From NCBI GenBank assembly GCA_016709155.1, contig JADJEI010000013.1, positions 620,001-684,000 on the forward strand: a stretch of DNA of 64,000 bases. The letters run 5' to 3'. This DNA comes from Ignavibacteriales bacterium (GTDB lineage Bacteria > Bacteroidota > Ignavibacteria > Ignavibacteriales > Ignavibacteriaceae). Below the pieces are notes generated by a model, which had not been told where the DNA came from, ran no database searches, and was given only the letters and a program-made list of their open reading frames with translations. Both the position numbers and the translations under genes were made by a program. This document shows, one piece after another, positions 17,517-27,708 of this stretch; position 1 is the first letter of the stretch; each line of letters begins with the position of its first letter.

Positions 17517-17876
17517 ATGACAATTGCAAAAGCCAACGAAATATTTGAAGTATGGCAACAATGGTACTGGCCATTCCATTCTCTATTATTTTCTATGTTC
17601 CAGAGCAATATACCAGAATCATTTTTGCCTTATCCAAAGAATATTTTATATGAGGCTTTAGAAGAAATATTAAAATTGTATAATGAAAATTCAAAAGAGT
17701 TTGAAGCAATAAATTTTACCAAGTCATCCATTTTATGCTTTTATACAAACGATAAAGATGCTTTTGATATGTGTTTAAAGAAGTTGGCAATCCCAGGGAT
17801 GGCTGATATTACTAGTAATAATATTAAAAAGTATACAAGCGATTGGATCAGTCGGTATAAAAAACATATTACGTAA
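17517..17876 (+). CDS. Cassette-borne hypothetical protein
   Basis: 119 residues, not recognised. It is rich in aromatic residues (EVWQQWYWPFHSLLFSMFQS) with a mostly helical pattern and no signal peptide. It fills its cassette: it starts about 60 bases after the core at 17453 and stops 5 bases before the closing core at 17882. Confidence 0.65.
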   Translation: MTIAKANEIFEVWQQWYWPFHSLLFSMFQSNIPESFLPYPKNILYEALEEILKLYNENSKEFEAINFTKSSILCFYTNDKDAFDMCLKKLAIPGMADITSNNIKKYTSDWISRYKKHIT

Positions 17877-17881
17877 AATAA

Positions 17882-18071
17882 TTGCGGCCTAACCTCTTTA
17901 ATAAGTACAAAGTCAATAGGATATAAAAATATTATTCAATCCGTTGTTACGGATTGCCAAAATAAGTTCTTTTCACGTAGTGATGGCTCTTCCATAAATA
18001 ATTTATACGGTGGCATTGCCATTGTGTTTTAATAACTTGTCCCGACAAGTCGGGATAAGACGTCGTTAGGC
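17882..18071 (+). other. attC-like site 5
   Basis: TTGCGGCCTAAC (17882-17893) is the 12-base exact complement of GTTAGGCCGCAA at the start of the same cassette (17453), the clearest such pair in the array. The right end has the conserved block, a CCCGAC-AA-GTCGGG hairpin and the core GTTAGGC (18065-18071). Confidence 0.7.
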
Positions 18072-18098
18072 TATGGCAAAAAATATAGGGTTAACAAA

Positions 18099-18626
18099 AT
18101 GAAATTACTTCATCTGATATTAGCAACTATGTTAATTTTGTTTTTTTGTGGGTGTTCAACACTTGAATTCTATAATATATATAACCAATGCCAACCTCCT
18201 TGCGAAGAAGGTGTTTATGTTTTTCAATGTGATTCTGGTTCTTTTAAAATGTATTTGGGAGACCGAATTAGTTTAAGGTTGATTGGGCCACCTCTGGTTC
18301 CATTTTTCCCAACTCATCCTGGTAGTCCAAAACGTATATATATATCCGTCTATCCGGTATATGATAGCCTTTTAAATTTATCTGAATCACCAGATTTTGC
18401 TCTTAAACCCAGAAATAGTGATGATCTAATAATGCCTGAGTGGTCAGATGTTAATAGAAGTAAGCACAACTATTCTTATCTATTTTCGTTTTATATAGGA
18501 CGATATTCACCGGATACACTTGAAGTAGTATTTTTAAAGGAATATTTAGGATGCAAATTACCACCAGTAACATTTATCGCTAATAAAAAAACGGAATATG
18601 TACCTATAATGTTTCCTAGCCATTAA
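18099..18626 (+). CDS. Cassette-borne lipoprotein of unknown function
   Basis: 175 residues. The signal peptide LLHLILATMLILFFCGC ends in a lipobox cysteine, so the protein should be lipid-anchored in the envelope. The mature part has several cysteines (YNQCQPPCEEGVYVFQCDSG) and no recognised domain. It is alone in its cassette and co-oriented with the others. Confidence 0.75.
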   Translation: MKLLHLILATMLILFFCGCSTLEFYNIYNQCQPPCEEGVYVFQCDSGSFKMYLGDRISLRLIGPPLVPFFPTHPGSPKRIYISVYPVYDSLLNLSESPDFALKPRNSDDLIMPEWSDVNRSKHNYSYLFSFYIGRYSPDTLEVVFLKEYLGCKLPPVTFIANKKTEYVPIMFPSH

Positions 18627-18645
18627 CTATTTATTTATAGGGTAG

Positions 18646-18866
18646 TAGCCTAACAAGTGACTGCTTATAAACCCTAACAGGGCAGACTCACTCTACTTGT
18701 TCGATTAGTGCAAACTCAATCCCGTTTTTACATTTGGACGCATTTGTAAATATTAATAGAATATTATACTTCTTCTTTACTTAATTTATGTAAGTAAAAA
18801 TTAAGCAATACTAGAAAACTTAATTATGGCTGTTGTGTTTTTCACAAAGTGAGTACGATGTTAAAC
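18646..18866 (+). other. attC-like site 6 (right end of recognisable array)
   Basis: TAGCCTAAC (18646-18654) is the exact complement of GTTAGGCTA opening the same cassette at 18065. The left part contains AACAAGT...ACTTGTT enclosing CCC/GGG, homologous to site 3. The right end lacks the usual block and closes with GTTAAAC (18860-18866), which still fits GTTRRRY. Confidence 0.55.
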
Positions 18867-18913
18867 ATAAGATGCAATTATATTGTTTTATAAAGTTGAA
18901 ATAGGAGAGAATA

Positions 18914-21134
18914 ATGATCAGAAGAATTTTTTATTTTTCTTGTTCTGAGCATCTTCATTTTAAATGCTTCAAATGCTTATTTGAAAGCACAAAAAATACT
19001 ACAACCTATTAGCAGAATATTTTGGGGGAATTCACTTATAAACTACTCTACTCCGGATTTTTTATTCATTGGAGCCGGGGGGGCAATTTTAATTTCTGAT
19101 GTGGTATCAAAAGATAGTTTGAAAGTTCTTAATAATATTTATTTGCCTTCTATAGTTCAGGATATCCATGTACGATCAAATATTCTATATGCATTAGATT
19201 TAGTCAGTGGTCTCTATATCTTCGACATAACTGATATTTTAAATCCAATTCAATTAGCTAAATTGAATTTCGGTAAACGCTGTTACGATTTCCTGGTGGA
19301 CTCGAACTATATTTATATCGCACACGATATTAATGGAGTATCAAAAGTTAACATTACAGACCCGACCGATCCATTTCTCGAATACGAAACTACAACCCCA
19401 TCCAAATCTATATCCAAATATGAAAATTTTCTTTATTGTCAGCCTAATAACTATAATTATCCAGATAGTATAAGGATCCTGAATTCTGAAACTTTGAGTG
19501 TCGTTGGGGGATTTCAAGTCGGATTGTCAGGTATTGATTTTGAAATTAAGAATTTAAAATTTCATTCAAATAAAGGCTTTTTATTTGAAATTTATTTTGG
19601 ACCAATTGAATCAGCCGGTTCAATATCAGATTTGACAATTTTAGACATGACCGATCCAATAAACCCTGTTCGAAAAGGTCAGATTAGATTTTTTCAAGAA
19701 GTGTTGGCATTTACAAATTCTAACGATACCCTTTTTCTAGGAAATTTTAATGAACTTTTAGTAGTTGATGCCTCGGATATAAACAATCCTACATTAATAT
19801 CATCAACTCCAAATATTTTCAGAGACAATTATTCTTTGGTTTATCTTTCATTTTCTGCGCCATATATGTTTGGAAGTTATGATTACCTTGGTGGATTGCA
19901 AATCATCAGTATGCAGGATATAATAAATCCGGAGGTTGGTTTGTTCTTTGATACTTCATCAAAAATAAGTTCAATAGGTGCGACCAATTCAGTATTAATC
20001 GCCGGCCGTGGAGAGGAGATGGTCTTTACTTTGTTGATATCTCAAATATTACTAATCCTATTGTCAAAAAAAGATACAATCAAGACATAGGTTCTGTTAG
20101 AGGATTAAAGATTAAAGGTGATAATGTTTTTGCTGCATCAGATAGCGGTTTGAAAATTTATCAAATTAATAATTTGGATAGTCTTCAGTTAATTGGTGAA
20201 TTAAATTATGGAAGTTCGGCATGGCAGCTCGACTTAAATGATTCAATTGTTGCTGTCAGCAGTTTTTATAATGATGTTCACTTAATAAATATTTCTAATC
20301 CTACTTTACCTGAATATGTTATCGAAATTGATATGCTTACTGGAATGCATATAAACGATATTGCTCTAAAAGATAGTTTACTATTTATTAGCGGGCTTTA
20401 CGGTTACACAACGATTTTTAATATTTCTGATCCATATAATCCTGAACAATTGTGGGAAGGTAGCCTAACAATGGGAAATGACAAAGCAATGTTTGTAATA
20501 GATACTCTATTATTTTTAGGCGAACCCTTTCAAATCCACGTTTTGAATATCGAAGATCCAGCTAATCCTGTTAATATAACTGATTTAGTAATTGCAAATC
20601 AGGTATCGGATATTTTTGTAAAGAATAACTTTTTATTTGTTTCTTGTTATGAAAGCATATCACCAGGCTATAATGGTTTTCTTTATGTTTTCGATATAGC
20701 TGATCCACATAATATAAATCAGATTGCTGCTGTATATACAGTGGGGTTGGCGAACAATATTTTGTAAATGAAGAATATATATTTCTCTCTGATTTCGGAG
20801 ATGGAGTTTTTGTTTTAGAATTATAGATTTTACAACAAGCCTAACTTCTGGATTAGATAACCAATCCTTACAAAATTCCAGTTTATATCAAAATTACACA
20901 AATACGTTTAATCAAACGAAAAAAATAAAATATTCGATAATGAATTCAGGGATTACCCAAATAAAAATTTATGATATACTTGGAAATGAAATAAATACTT
21001 TATTGAATGAGTACATTCAAGATGGAACTTATGAAATAGAATTTAATGCGAGTGGATTACCAAGTGGAATTTATTTTTACGAAATTAAAAGCGGAAGTTA
21101 TTTAGAAACAAAAAAGATGATTTTACTAAGATGA
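18914..21134 (+). CDS. LVIVD-repeat beta-propeller protein with T9SS sorting domain (several frameshifts)
   Basis: An ATG at 18914 follows a GGAGAG Shine-Dalgarno. The signal peptide reads MIRRIFYFS and then, after a one-base shift near 18940, LVLSIFILNASNA. The body is made of LVIVD-type blades (YIFDITDILNPIQLAKLNF, SKVNITDPTDPFLEYETT, TIFNISDPYNPEQLWEGSL). Further shifts near 20030, 20750 and 20820 break the frame, but homology continues each time. The C-terminus is a T9SS sorting domain (IKIYDILGNEINTLLNE, LPSGIYFYEI, KKMILLR) with a degenerate QNYTNTFNQ in place of QNYPNPFNP. It lies at the right edge of the cassette array. Confidence 0.75.
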
Positions 21135-21316
21135 CGAATACTATACAAGCAGCTAATGCAATTACCTCAATGGGTAGTTTCACATACTCAAGGGATTAGC
21201 GCCAAAACCGAACCCCGTTTTTATCGGGATGTTTATTTAAATATTTCATTTGTTGTTCTTTTTCCTTCATTCAGTTACATTCATTATTTTTAATCAATAA
21301 AAATGAAGGCACTTGA
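21135..21316. other. Intergenic stretch resembling left parts of attC-like sites 3 and 6
   Basis: After the LVIVD gene the sequence AGCTAATGCAATTACC...GGTAGTTTCACATACTC...GATTAGCGCCAAAACC resembles, by eye, the left parts found after the genes at 16370 and 18626. It includes the following CCCCGTTTTTAT and the AAATATTTCATTTGTTGTTC tail. No GTTRRRY core in the right place is seen. It may be a decayed site. Confidence 0.35.
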
Positions 21317-23418
21317 ATGAAACTATCTTTTATCTTTATACTGCTTCTAACTTCTCAAATTATTCTTTCCCAAAGTATTAACTCCCCGATGGAAAATTAA
21401 CTCTTGCTACCCGCCTTTCAGAAAGCGGCGTTTTATCGTATGCTTTATTAAGAGAGGGTAAAGCAGTAATTAAAGACAGCAAGCTCGGACTTGAGCTTGC
21501 GGAACAAACTGATCTGCTGGATGGATTTGTAATTGATAAGATTGATACTTCAACTTTTTATGAGCAGTGGAATCCTGTGTGGGGAGAGGTAAGTACAATT
21601 GTAAATAACTATAAGCAGCTTCAAGTGACTCTTACGCAGTCTGAAACTAAACGCAGTATGATAGTTACTTTCAGATTATTTAATGACGGTCTCGGATTTC
21701 GTTATGAGTTTCCTACACAGCAAAACTTAACTTACTTTACAGTGCAGGAGGAGCGAACTGAATTCGTACTAACAGGTAATCATAAAACTTTCTGGATTCC
21801 CGGCGATTATGATTCGCAGGAATATACTTATACCACCTCCTTGCTTTCAGAGATTGATGCACTTAAGGGAGAAACCTTTACAGAGATCGGCGTTAAAAGA
21901 ATTCCCGGTGATGATTATGTGCAAACTCCTTTGATGTTGAAAACAAGTGACGGACTATATATAAATATTCACGAAGCAGCGCTGATTGATTATCCTGCAA
22001 TGTATTTGAAAGTTGATAGAAATACTTTTGATTTGAGCACTCATCTTTGTCCTGATGCTTATGACAATAAAGCCTATTTGCAAACCCCTTGCAAATCTCC
22101 CTGGCGGACAATTATAGTCAGCGATAAAGCCGAAGAAATATTATCATCAAAAATAATTCTTAATCTTAACGAGCCTTGTGCTTATGAAGATGTAAGCTGG
22201 ATCAAACCGCAAAAGTTTATCGGAATATGGTGGGGGATGCACGTTGGAAAGTATTCGTGGAATTATTCCGATGCAACCAATATCAAACTTGCCGATGTTG
22301 ATTGGAATGCACTAACTCCAAACGGAAAGCACGGCGCCACAACTGAAAACACAAAACGATATATTGACTTTGCAGCAAAGCATGGAATTGACGCGGTACT
22401 CGTTGAAGGCTGGAATGTCGGCTGGGAAGATTGGTTCGGGCAGTGGAAGGAGGAGGTATTTGACTTTGTAACTCCTTATCCTGATTTCAATGTTGAAGAA
22501 CTTCAAAAATATGCCGAAGCGAAAAATGTTAAGTTGATAATGCATCATGAAACCTCCGCATCAGTTACAAATTATGAAAGGCGAATGGATGAAGCATTTC
22601 GATTTATGAAAGAGTATGGTTATGACGCAGTAAAAACCGGTTACGTTGGAAGAATAATTCCGCGCGGCGAACATCACGATGGTCAATGGATGGTAAATCA
22701 TTATCTTCGTGTTGTGCAAAAAGCTGCTGAATATAAAATCAGTATTGACTCACACGAATCTGTGCGTCCTACCGGCTTGCAGCGCACTTACCCCAACTGG
22801 CTTGCAAGTGAAGCTGCTCGCGGGAATGAATTTAATGCGTGGAGTGTCGGCAATCCCCCCGAGCACGAAACGATTTTACCTTTTACAAGATTTATCGGCG
22901 GACCGATGGATTACACTCCCGGAATATTTCAAATCAAAATGGACTATTATAACCCCGATACAAAAAATCAGGTTCACACCACCCTTGCAAAGCAGCTTGC
23001 ACTTTATGTTGTAATGTACAGCCCGATTCAAATGGCGGCAGACCTGCCTGAAAATTATGAACGCTTTCCTGACGCATTCACTTTCATCGAGCAGGTGCCG
23101 GTTGATTGGAGCGATACAAAAATTCTTGATGCGGAGCCTGGTGATTATATTGTTACAGCACGGAAAGATAAAAATTCAGAGAGCTGGTTTATCGGAGCGA
23201 TTACCGATGAGCAGGCGAGATCGTTTGAATTAAAATTAGATTTTCTTTCTGCGGATAAATACGAAGCAACAATTTATAAAGATGCAAAAGATTCTGATTG
23301 GGAAAAGAATCCAATGGCGTATGAAATTGAGAAGCAAACTCTTTCCCCAAAAGATTTGCTGACATTAAAATTAGCTCCCGGCGGAGGTGCGGCTGTAATT
23401 TTAAAGCCGGTTGAATAA
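21317..23418 (+). CDS. Glycoside hydrolase family 97 (alpha-glucosidase-type), one frameshift
   Basis: A signal peptide starts at 21317 (KLSFIFILLLTSQIILSQS). A C lost from the CCCC run at 21384-21387 closes the first frame, and the protein continues with GKLTLATRLSESGVLSYALL to 23418, about 700 residues. The GH97 N-terminal beta-sandwich is followed by the TIM barrel with GIDAVLVEGWNVGWEDW, MHHETSASV, DAVKTGYVGR, DSHESVRPTGLQRTYPNW and ARGNEF, then PMDYTPGIF. The glutamates in HHETS and RGNEF suggest the inverting, SusB-like type. It probably releases glucose from alpha-glucosides in the periplasm. No susC/susD genes are adjacent. Confidence 0.85.
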
Positions 23419-23512
23419 TTAATCTCCTTTTTGCTATTTCATACGAAAGAAACAGCTTGACTTAAGATTAATTCTTAGCTAATTTTTAAGCAAGTAATTG
23501 AGAGGTAATGCT

Positions 23513-23635
23513 ATGGCTTACTTAAATACTTCTCTAAAAATATTCCTTCCGATAAGTGCACTAAAACATTGGTTTAAGAAATTGAGAGTGTTGCTAATTA
23601 TGAGTTTTTCAAATTCGTTTAATATTCAGGATTGA
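23513..23635 (+). CDS. Possible small ORF of 40 residues
   Basis: An ATG at 23513 has GAGAGG 8 bases upstream and the frame runs 40 codons (AYLNTSLKIFLPISALKHWF...) to a TGA just before the CHASE2 gene start at 23638. It is basic with a hydrophobic part, not recognised, and could equally be chance. The position in the leader of the CHASE2 operon is the only reason to list it. Confidence 0.2.
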   Translation: MAYLNTSLKIFLPISALKHWFKKLRVLLIMSFSNSFNIQD

Positions 23636-23637
23636 TA

Positions 23638-24854
23638 ATGAATTTTTTTAATGATTTTTCCACCAAAGATATTTTTCATTACAATTATGATTTTTTTGTT
23701 AGTCGGAATTTTTACACTCATTCCATTCAATTGCTCATTCCTCGATCCTGTTGCAAAAGCTATTGGTGATTTTGATGTTTATGATATTGTTTACTCCAAA
23801 TTGCGAGAAGAACAAAAAGCCGATACGAACATTGTGCTTGTAAATCTTGGTAGTTTATCTCGAAAAGAAATTGCGGAACAAATCAAGCTGATCAATGAGT
23901 ATAAGCCGGGAGTAATCGGAATTGATGCAATATTTGAAGAAGCAAAAGATTCTGCTGGTGATTCTATGTTAGCAGATGTTTTTTCTTCAACTAAAAATTT
24001 GGTGCTCGTAAGTAAGGTGACCGGTTTTAATGATGACGAGGAGTTATTTGATTCAGTAAAATATTCTATTTCTAATTTCAACGATCACTCATCAAATGGT
24101 TTTGCAAATCTTCCAAATGATGATGGAGTGAATTTTAGAACAATTAGAGAATTTCGTCCCTATGCAAATGTTATGGATAAAAGAGTAGCAGCTTTCTCAT
24201 CTAAAATTGTTCAACTGAGTGACAGTAGTGCTTATTCTAATTTGAGTGAACGAGAGAATGAAACTGAGCGAATAAATTTCGTCGGTAATTATGATAAGTT
24301 TTATTATCTGGATGCAGGGCAATTATTCGATGAAAAAAATAATCTGGGTTTTATGAAAGATAAAATCGTTTTGCTTGGATTTATGGGGTTAGATCTGAAC
24401 ACAAAAACTTTTGAAGACATTTATTTTACACCGTTGAATGAAAGATATGCAGGAAAATCTTTCCCGGATATGTACGGGGTGGTACTTCATGCAAATATAA
24501 TTTCTATGATACTATCCGTAATTATATTTCTGAAATGCCGAAATGGTTAGGTATAGTAATCTCTTTTTGATTTGCTACTTCAATGTATATGTGATTTATA
24601 ATATTCGAAAAAAATATAAGGATTGGTTTGGCACTTATACTAAGACATATATTCTCTTACAATCCCTGCTTCTATTACTCATTGGTTTGCTGATGCTGCA
24701 TTATTTCAATTATCGTTTCAACATTACTTTAATACTTGCTGCACTTGTAATTGCTTCTACAATGAATGATATTTATCAACACTATATAATTAAACTATTA
24801 CCTGTTTTAGAAAATCCGTTAAGGGTTAAAACTGAAATTGAAAATGAATTATAA
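23638..24854 (+). CDS. CHASE2-domain membrane protein (three frameshifts)
   Basis: About 405 residues. The N-terminus starts at 23638 (MNFFNDFSTK) and, after a lost T near 23680, continues with FFITIMIFLLVGIFTLIPF, a membrane segment. The CHASE2 sensor domain follows: FDVYDIVYSKLREEQKADTN, IVLVNLGS, GVIGIDAIFEE, NFRTIREFRPY, DKIVLLGFMG and the closing DMYGVVLHANIISM. Shifts near 24515 and 24560 separate the C-terminal membrane helices (YILLQSLLLLLIGLLMLHYF, ITLILAALVIASTMNDIY). No kinase, cyclase or other output domain is attached, so it probably signals through its operon partners. It is the first gene of a five-gene set including two proteases. Confidence 0.8.
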
Positions 24855-25773
24855 AAAAATATTATCCGTTTTACTTTTTATTGTGCTTACAAATATGAAT
24901 CTGTTTGCGCAGGATGATTCCTTTACCGTTTTATCATTTTCCGGCAAAGTTAGTTTTTTAAATTCCGGTAAAAAGTTTAGCGTAATTCAATCCGGCGACA
25001 AGATTGAAAAAAGCGGCAAAATTAAATTGGAGAAAAACAGTTACGCTGCTTTAATGTATAAGGATGGGAGAACACTCGAGATTAATACGGCAGGAACTTA
25101 TAATCACAAAAACCTTATTGACCTTCTAATTAAGAATAACCAAACAATTTCACAAAAATTTTCACAGTTTGTGCTCGCTGAACTAACAAAAAGCAGCGGA
25201 CAAAAAAAAGATATGAAAACATTTGCAGCAGTAGTGCGTGTCCGACCGGATTATATTGAGAATGCTGTTCCTTCATACACAAAAATATTTGAGAATGAGT
25301 TTAAGTTCAGTTGGTATAAATCTGCTAAGACAAAAAAATATATTTTTAATTTAATTAGCCCTTCTAATTCGATTATTTATATGAATGTAATTGCAGATAC
25401 AAGTATTAATATTAATCTATCATCCATGGATATTGTTAAAGATGTTTGCTACCGCTGGTTTGTTTATGATGCCGATAATTATTCAGTTTCTTCTGATACT
25501 AATTGTGTAATTGTAATGCCATCTTATCAATGTAAATCAATTTCCGACAGTATAACACAACTTGAGAAATCGCTCGCACAAAATGATTCTCCGTTGAATG
25601 AATTATTTATTGCTTCTTATCTTGAATCAAACGATTTAAATTTTGCTGCCCTGGATCACTATAACAAAGTAAATATTCTTGCCCCTGATGTAGAAGAATA
25701 CAAAGAAATTATTATTAACTTTCTATTAAAGAACAAATTATACAAACAGGCTTCTGATCTTTTAAAGGAATGA
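24844..25773 (+). CDS. FecR-like exported protein
   Basis: About 309 residues. The start at 24844 overlaps the end of the CHASE2 gene, indicating coupling. Signal peptide: KILSVLLFIVLTNMNLFAQ. The region VLSFSGKVSFLNSGKKFSVI...KIKLEKNSYAALMYKDGRTL is the FecR/DUF-type beta domain often found with CHASE2 proteins. The C-terminal part (SLAQNDSPLNELFIASYLES...LYKQASDLLKE) looks like TPR-type helices. It is probably periplasmic. Confidence 0.72.
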   Translation: MNYKKILSVLLFIVLTNMNLFAQDDSFTVLSFSGKVSFLNSGKKFSVIQSGDKIEKSGKIKLEKNSYAALMYKDGRTLEINTAGTYNHKNLIDLLIKNNQTISQKFSQFVLAELTKSSGQKKDMKTFAAVVRVRPDYIENAVPSYTKIFENEFKFSWYKSAKTKKYIFNLISPSNSIIYMNVIADTSININLSSMDIVKDVCYRWFVYDADNYSVSSDTNCVIVMPSYQCKSISDSITQLEKSLAQNDSPLNELFIASYLESNDLNFAALDHYNKVNILAPDVEEYKEIIINFLLKNKLYKQASDLLKE

Positions 25774-25798
25774 AGCTATAAAATTGGAGTGAAACCGG

Positions 25799-27159
25799 AT
25801 GCTAAAAAAAATTATTTCGCTCTTGATTGTACTTAACTCTTACACTCTTTCGCAAGAGTTTGGAATGGGATTACTTCTTGATGATAGTTTATATGCGAAC
25901 AGTCCCACAGCCGCACCACTTATGCGCGGCGATTATTCCGATTTACCAAAATCATCTTCATTAAAAGATAAATGCCCCACCCCGGCTACCAGGGACAATA
26001 TGGAACTTGTGCAGGATGGTCAACCGCTTTTGCCGGTAGAACTATTCTCGAAGCATTAAAAAATAATTGGGATCAAGCCGCTATTGATGAAAATGCATTC
26101 TCTCCATCATTTGTTTACAATCAGATTAGACTGACATCAGGATGCTCCGGAGGTACTTCTCTTGTTGATGCTCTTGATGTTATCAAAGATCAAGGCGCAC
26201 TGAAGCTTGATGATTTTGAATACGTCTGTGAGCGTGAAGTCACTCCCACCGATAAAAAAAATGCTGAAGAATATCGCATAATTGAATACAGAGAAATTAT
26301 TGAAGATGATACTCCTGATAAAACTAAGTATGTTAAAAAAAGTATTGCTGAAGGCAGACCCGTTGTTATCGCATTTGATTGTCCCCCGACCTTTGGCTAT
26401 GCCGGAGAAGTACTCGAAGTTGATCCTTCCGATTACAAAGATTGGGGACGCGGGCATGGTATAACAGTAATTGGTTATGATGATGATAAATTCGGCGGCG
26501 CATTTGAATTGATAAATAGCTGGGGCACAGGTTGGGGCAATGGCGGATTTACATGGATAAAGTACGCAGACTTTAATTATTTCTGTAAGTATGGATTTGA
26601 AATGATTGATAAGTCTGTCCCGCCCCCTCAGACTGATGATCTTTCAGGCTCACTTCAATTTATTGAAAGCAATGGGGATGTAATGAAGGCAAAATTTAAT
26701 GGAAGTTATTTCAAAGTTGATAAGCCAATGCCTTCCGGTGCACTTTTCGAACTTCGCATTTCGAATAACGAGCCGGCTTATGTTTATGCATTCAGCAGTG
26801 ATTTAACTTTTAAGACTTACAAAATATTCCCATTTGATGAACGAATGGTTGCTTATCTTCCTTACAGGCAAAACAACATTGCCATTCCCGATGAAGATAG
26901 TTTTATGATGCTTGATGAAACTCCGGGCAGATCGTATTTCTGTTTTTTATATTCAAAGGAAAGCCTGGAGATAAATAAAATTATGGCTGAAATAGAAATT
27001 TCTGATGGAAATATTTGGGAAAGAATTAACAAAGTACTCGGTGATAAAATAGTTCTAAAAGAAAATACTAAGTATGATTCCGGCGAAGAGATTTCTTTCA
27101 GAGCACGAAGCGATGGCAAAAGCATTATCCCTGTGTTGGTGGAAATTGATCATAGATAA
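25799..27159 (+). CDS. Papain-family (C1) cysteine protease, exported (one frameshift)
   Basis: About 453 residues. Signal peptide KIISLLIVLNSYTLSQ. A C lost at the CCCC run 25980-25983 splits the frame just before the catalytic site. Active-site residues are all visible: oxyanion Gln and nucleophile Cys in GQYGTCAGWSTAFA, His in GRGHGITVIGYDD and Asn in LINSWGTGWGNGGF. A C-terminal beta-rich domain (about 280-450, with GALFELRISNNEPAYVYAFS) resembles DUF4384. It lies 25 bases after the FecR-like gene. An active exported endopeptidase is likely. Confidence 0.85.
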
Positions 27160-27198
27160 ATAGTAAAAAATATTAATAAAATGTTATAGCGAGTAATT

Positions 27199-27690
27199 AT
27201 GAAAAAAAATCTATTGTATATTTTTAGCCTGCTAATCCTATTAGGGTTTAACAGCAGATTGATTTATTCTCAGGAAAAAATTGAAGCTACATTCGAAGCA
27301 GGGGAGGGTAAAATCTTAATTCACTATGAATTAAAAGGTGATTCACAAAAGGATTATGAAGTCAGCATCGTACTTAAACGAACGAGCGACCATTCTTTCG
27401 CAGTTATTCCTGACGAAACAACCGGCGATATTGGCGAAGGAAAATTTGCCGGTAAAAAAAGCACTATCACCTGGTTACTCAATTCAGATGAGGAAGAAAT
27501 GCTTGATGGAGATGATTTTTATTTCGATGTGTTTGCTGAAGAAATAAAAACAGGCGGGGGCATTCCATGGTACGTTTATATTGGCGGCGCAGCTCTAGCA
27601 GGTGGAACCGCAGCAATCCTATTATTAAATAAAAGCAGTGATGAAGAAACAACGCCGACGAGTTTCCCAACTCCGCCGGCAAGACCATAA
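27199..27690 (+). CDS. Hypothetical membrane-anchored exported protein
   Basis: 163 residues. An N-terminal signal (LLYIFSLLILLGFNSRLIYS) is followed by a beta-sandwich-like region (IEATFEAGEGKILIHYELKG, KKSTITWLLNSDEEEM), then a single membrane helix (IPWYVYIGGAALAGGTAAIL) and a short Thr/Pro tail. No family name is known to me. It sits between the papain-type and caspase-type protease genes with spacings of 39 and 18 bases, so it is very probably in the same operon. Confidence 0.7.
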   Translation: MKKNLLYIFSLLILLGFNSRLIYSQEKIEATFEAGEGKILIHYELKGDSQKDYEVSIVLKRTSDHSFAVIPDETTGDIGEGKFAGKKSTITWLLNSDEEEMLDGDDFYFDVFAEEIKTGGGIPWYVYIGGAALAGGTAAILLLNKSSDEETTPTSFPTPPARP

Positions 27691-27708
27691 ATCAGATTGG
27701 AGATCAAA

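Noticed and set aside
10788..21316. Integron integrase gene (intI) or other site-specific recombinase near the cassettes
   Set aside because: No frame on either strand shows tyrosine-recombinase motifs. The array therefore appears to lack its integrase within this window.
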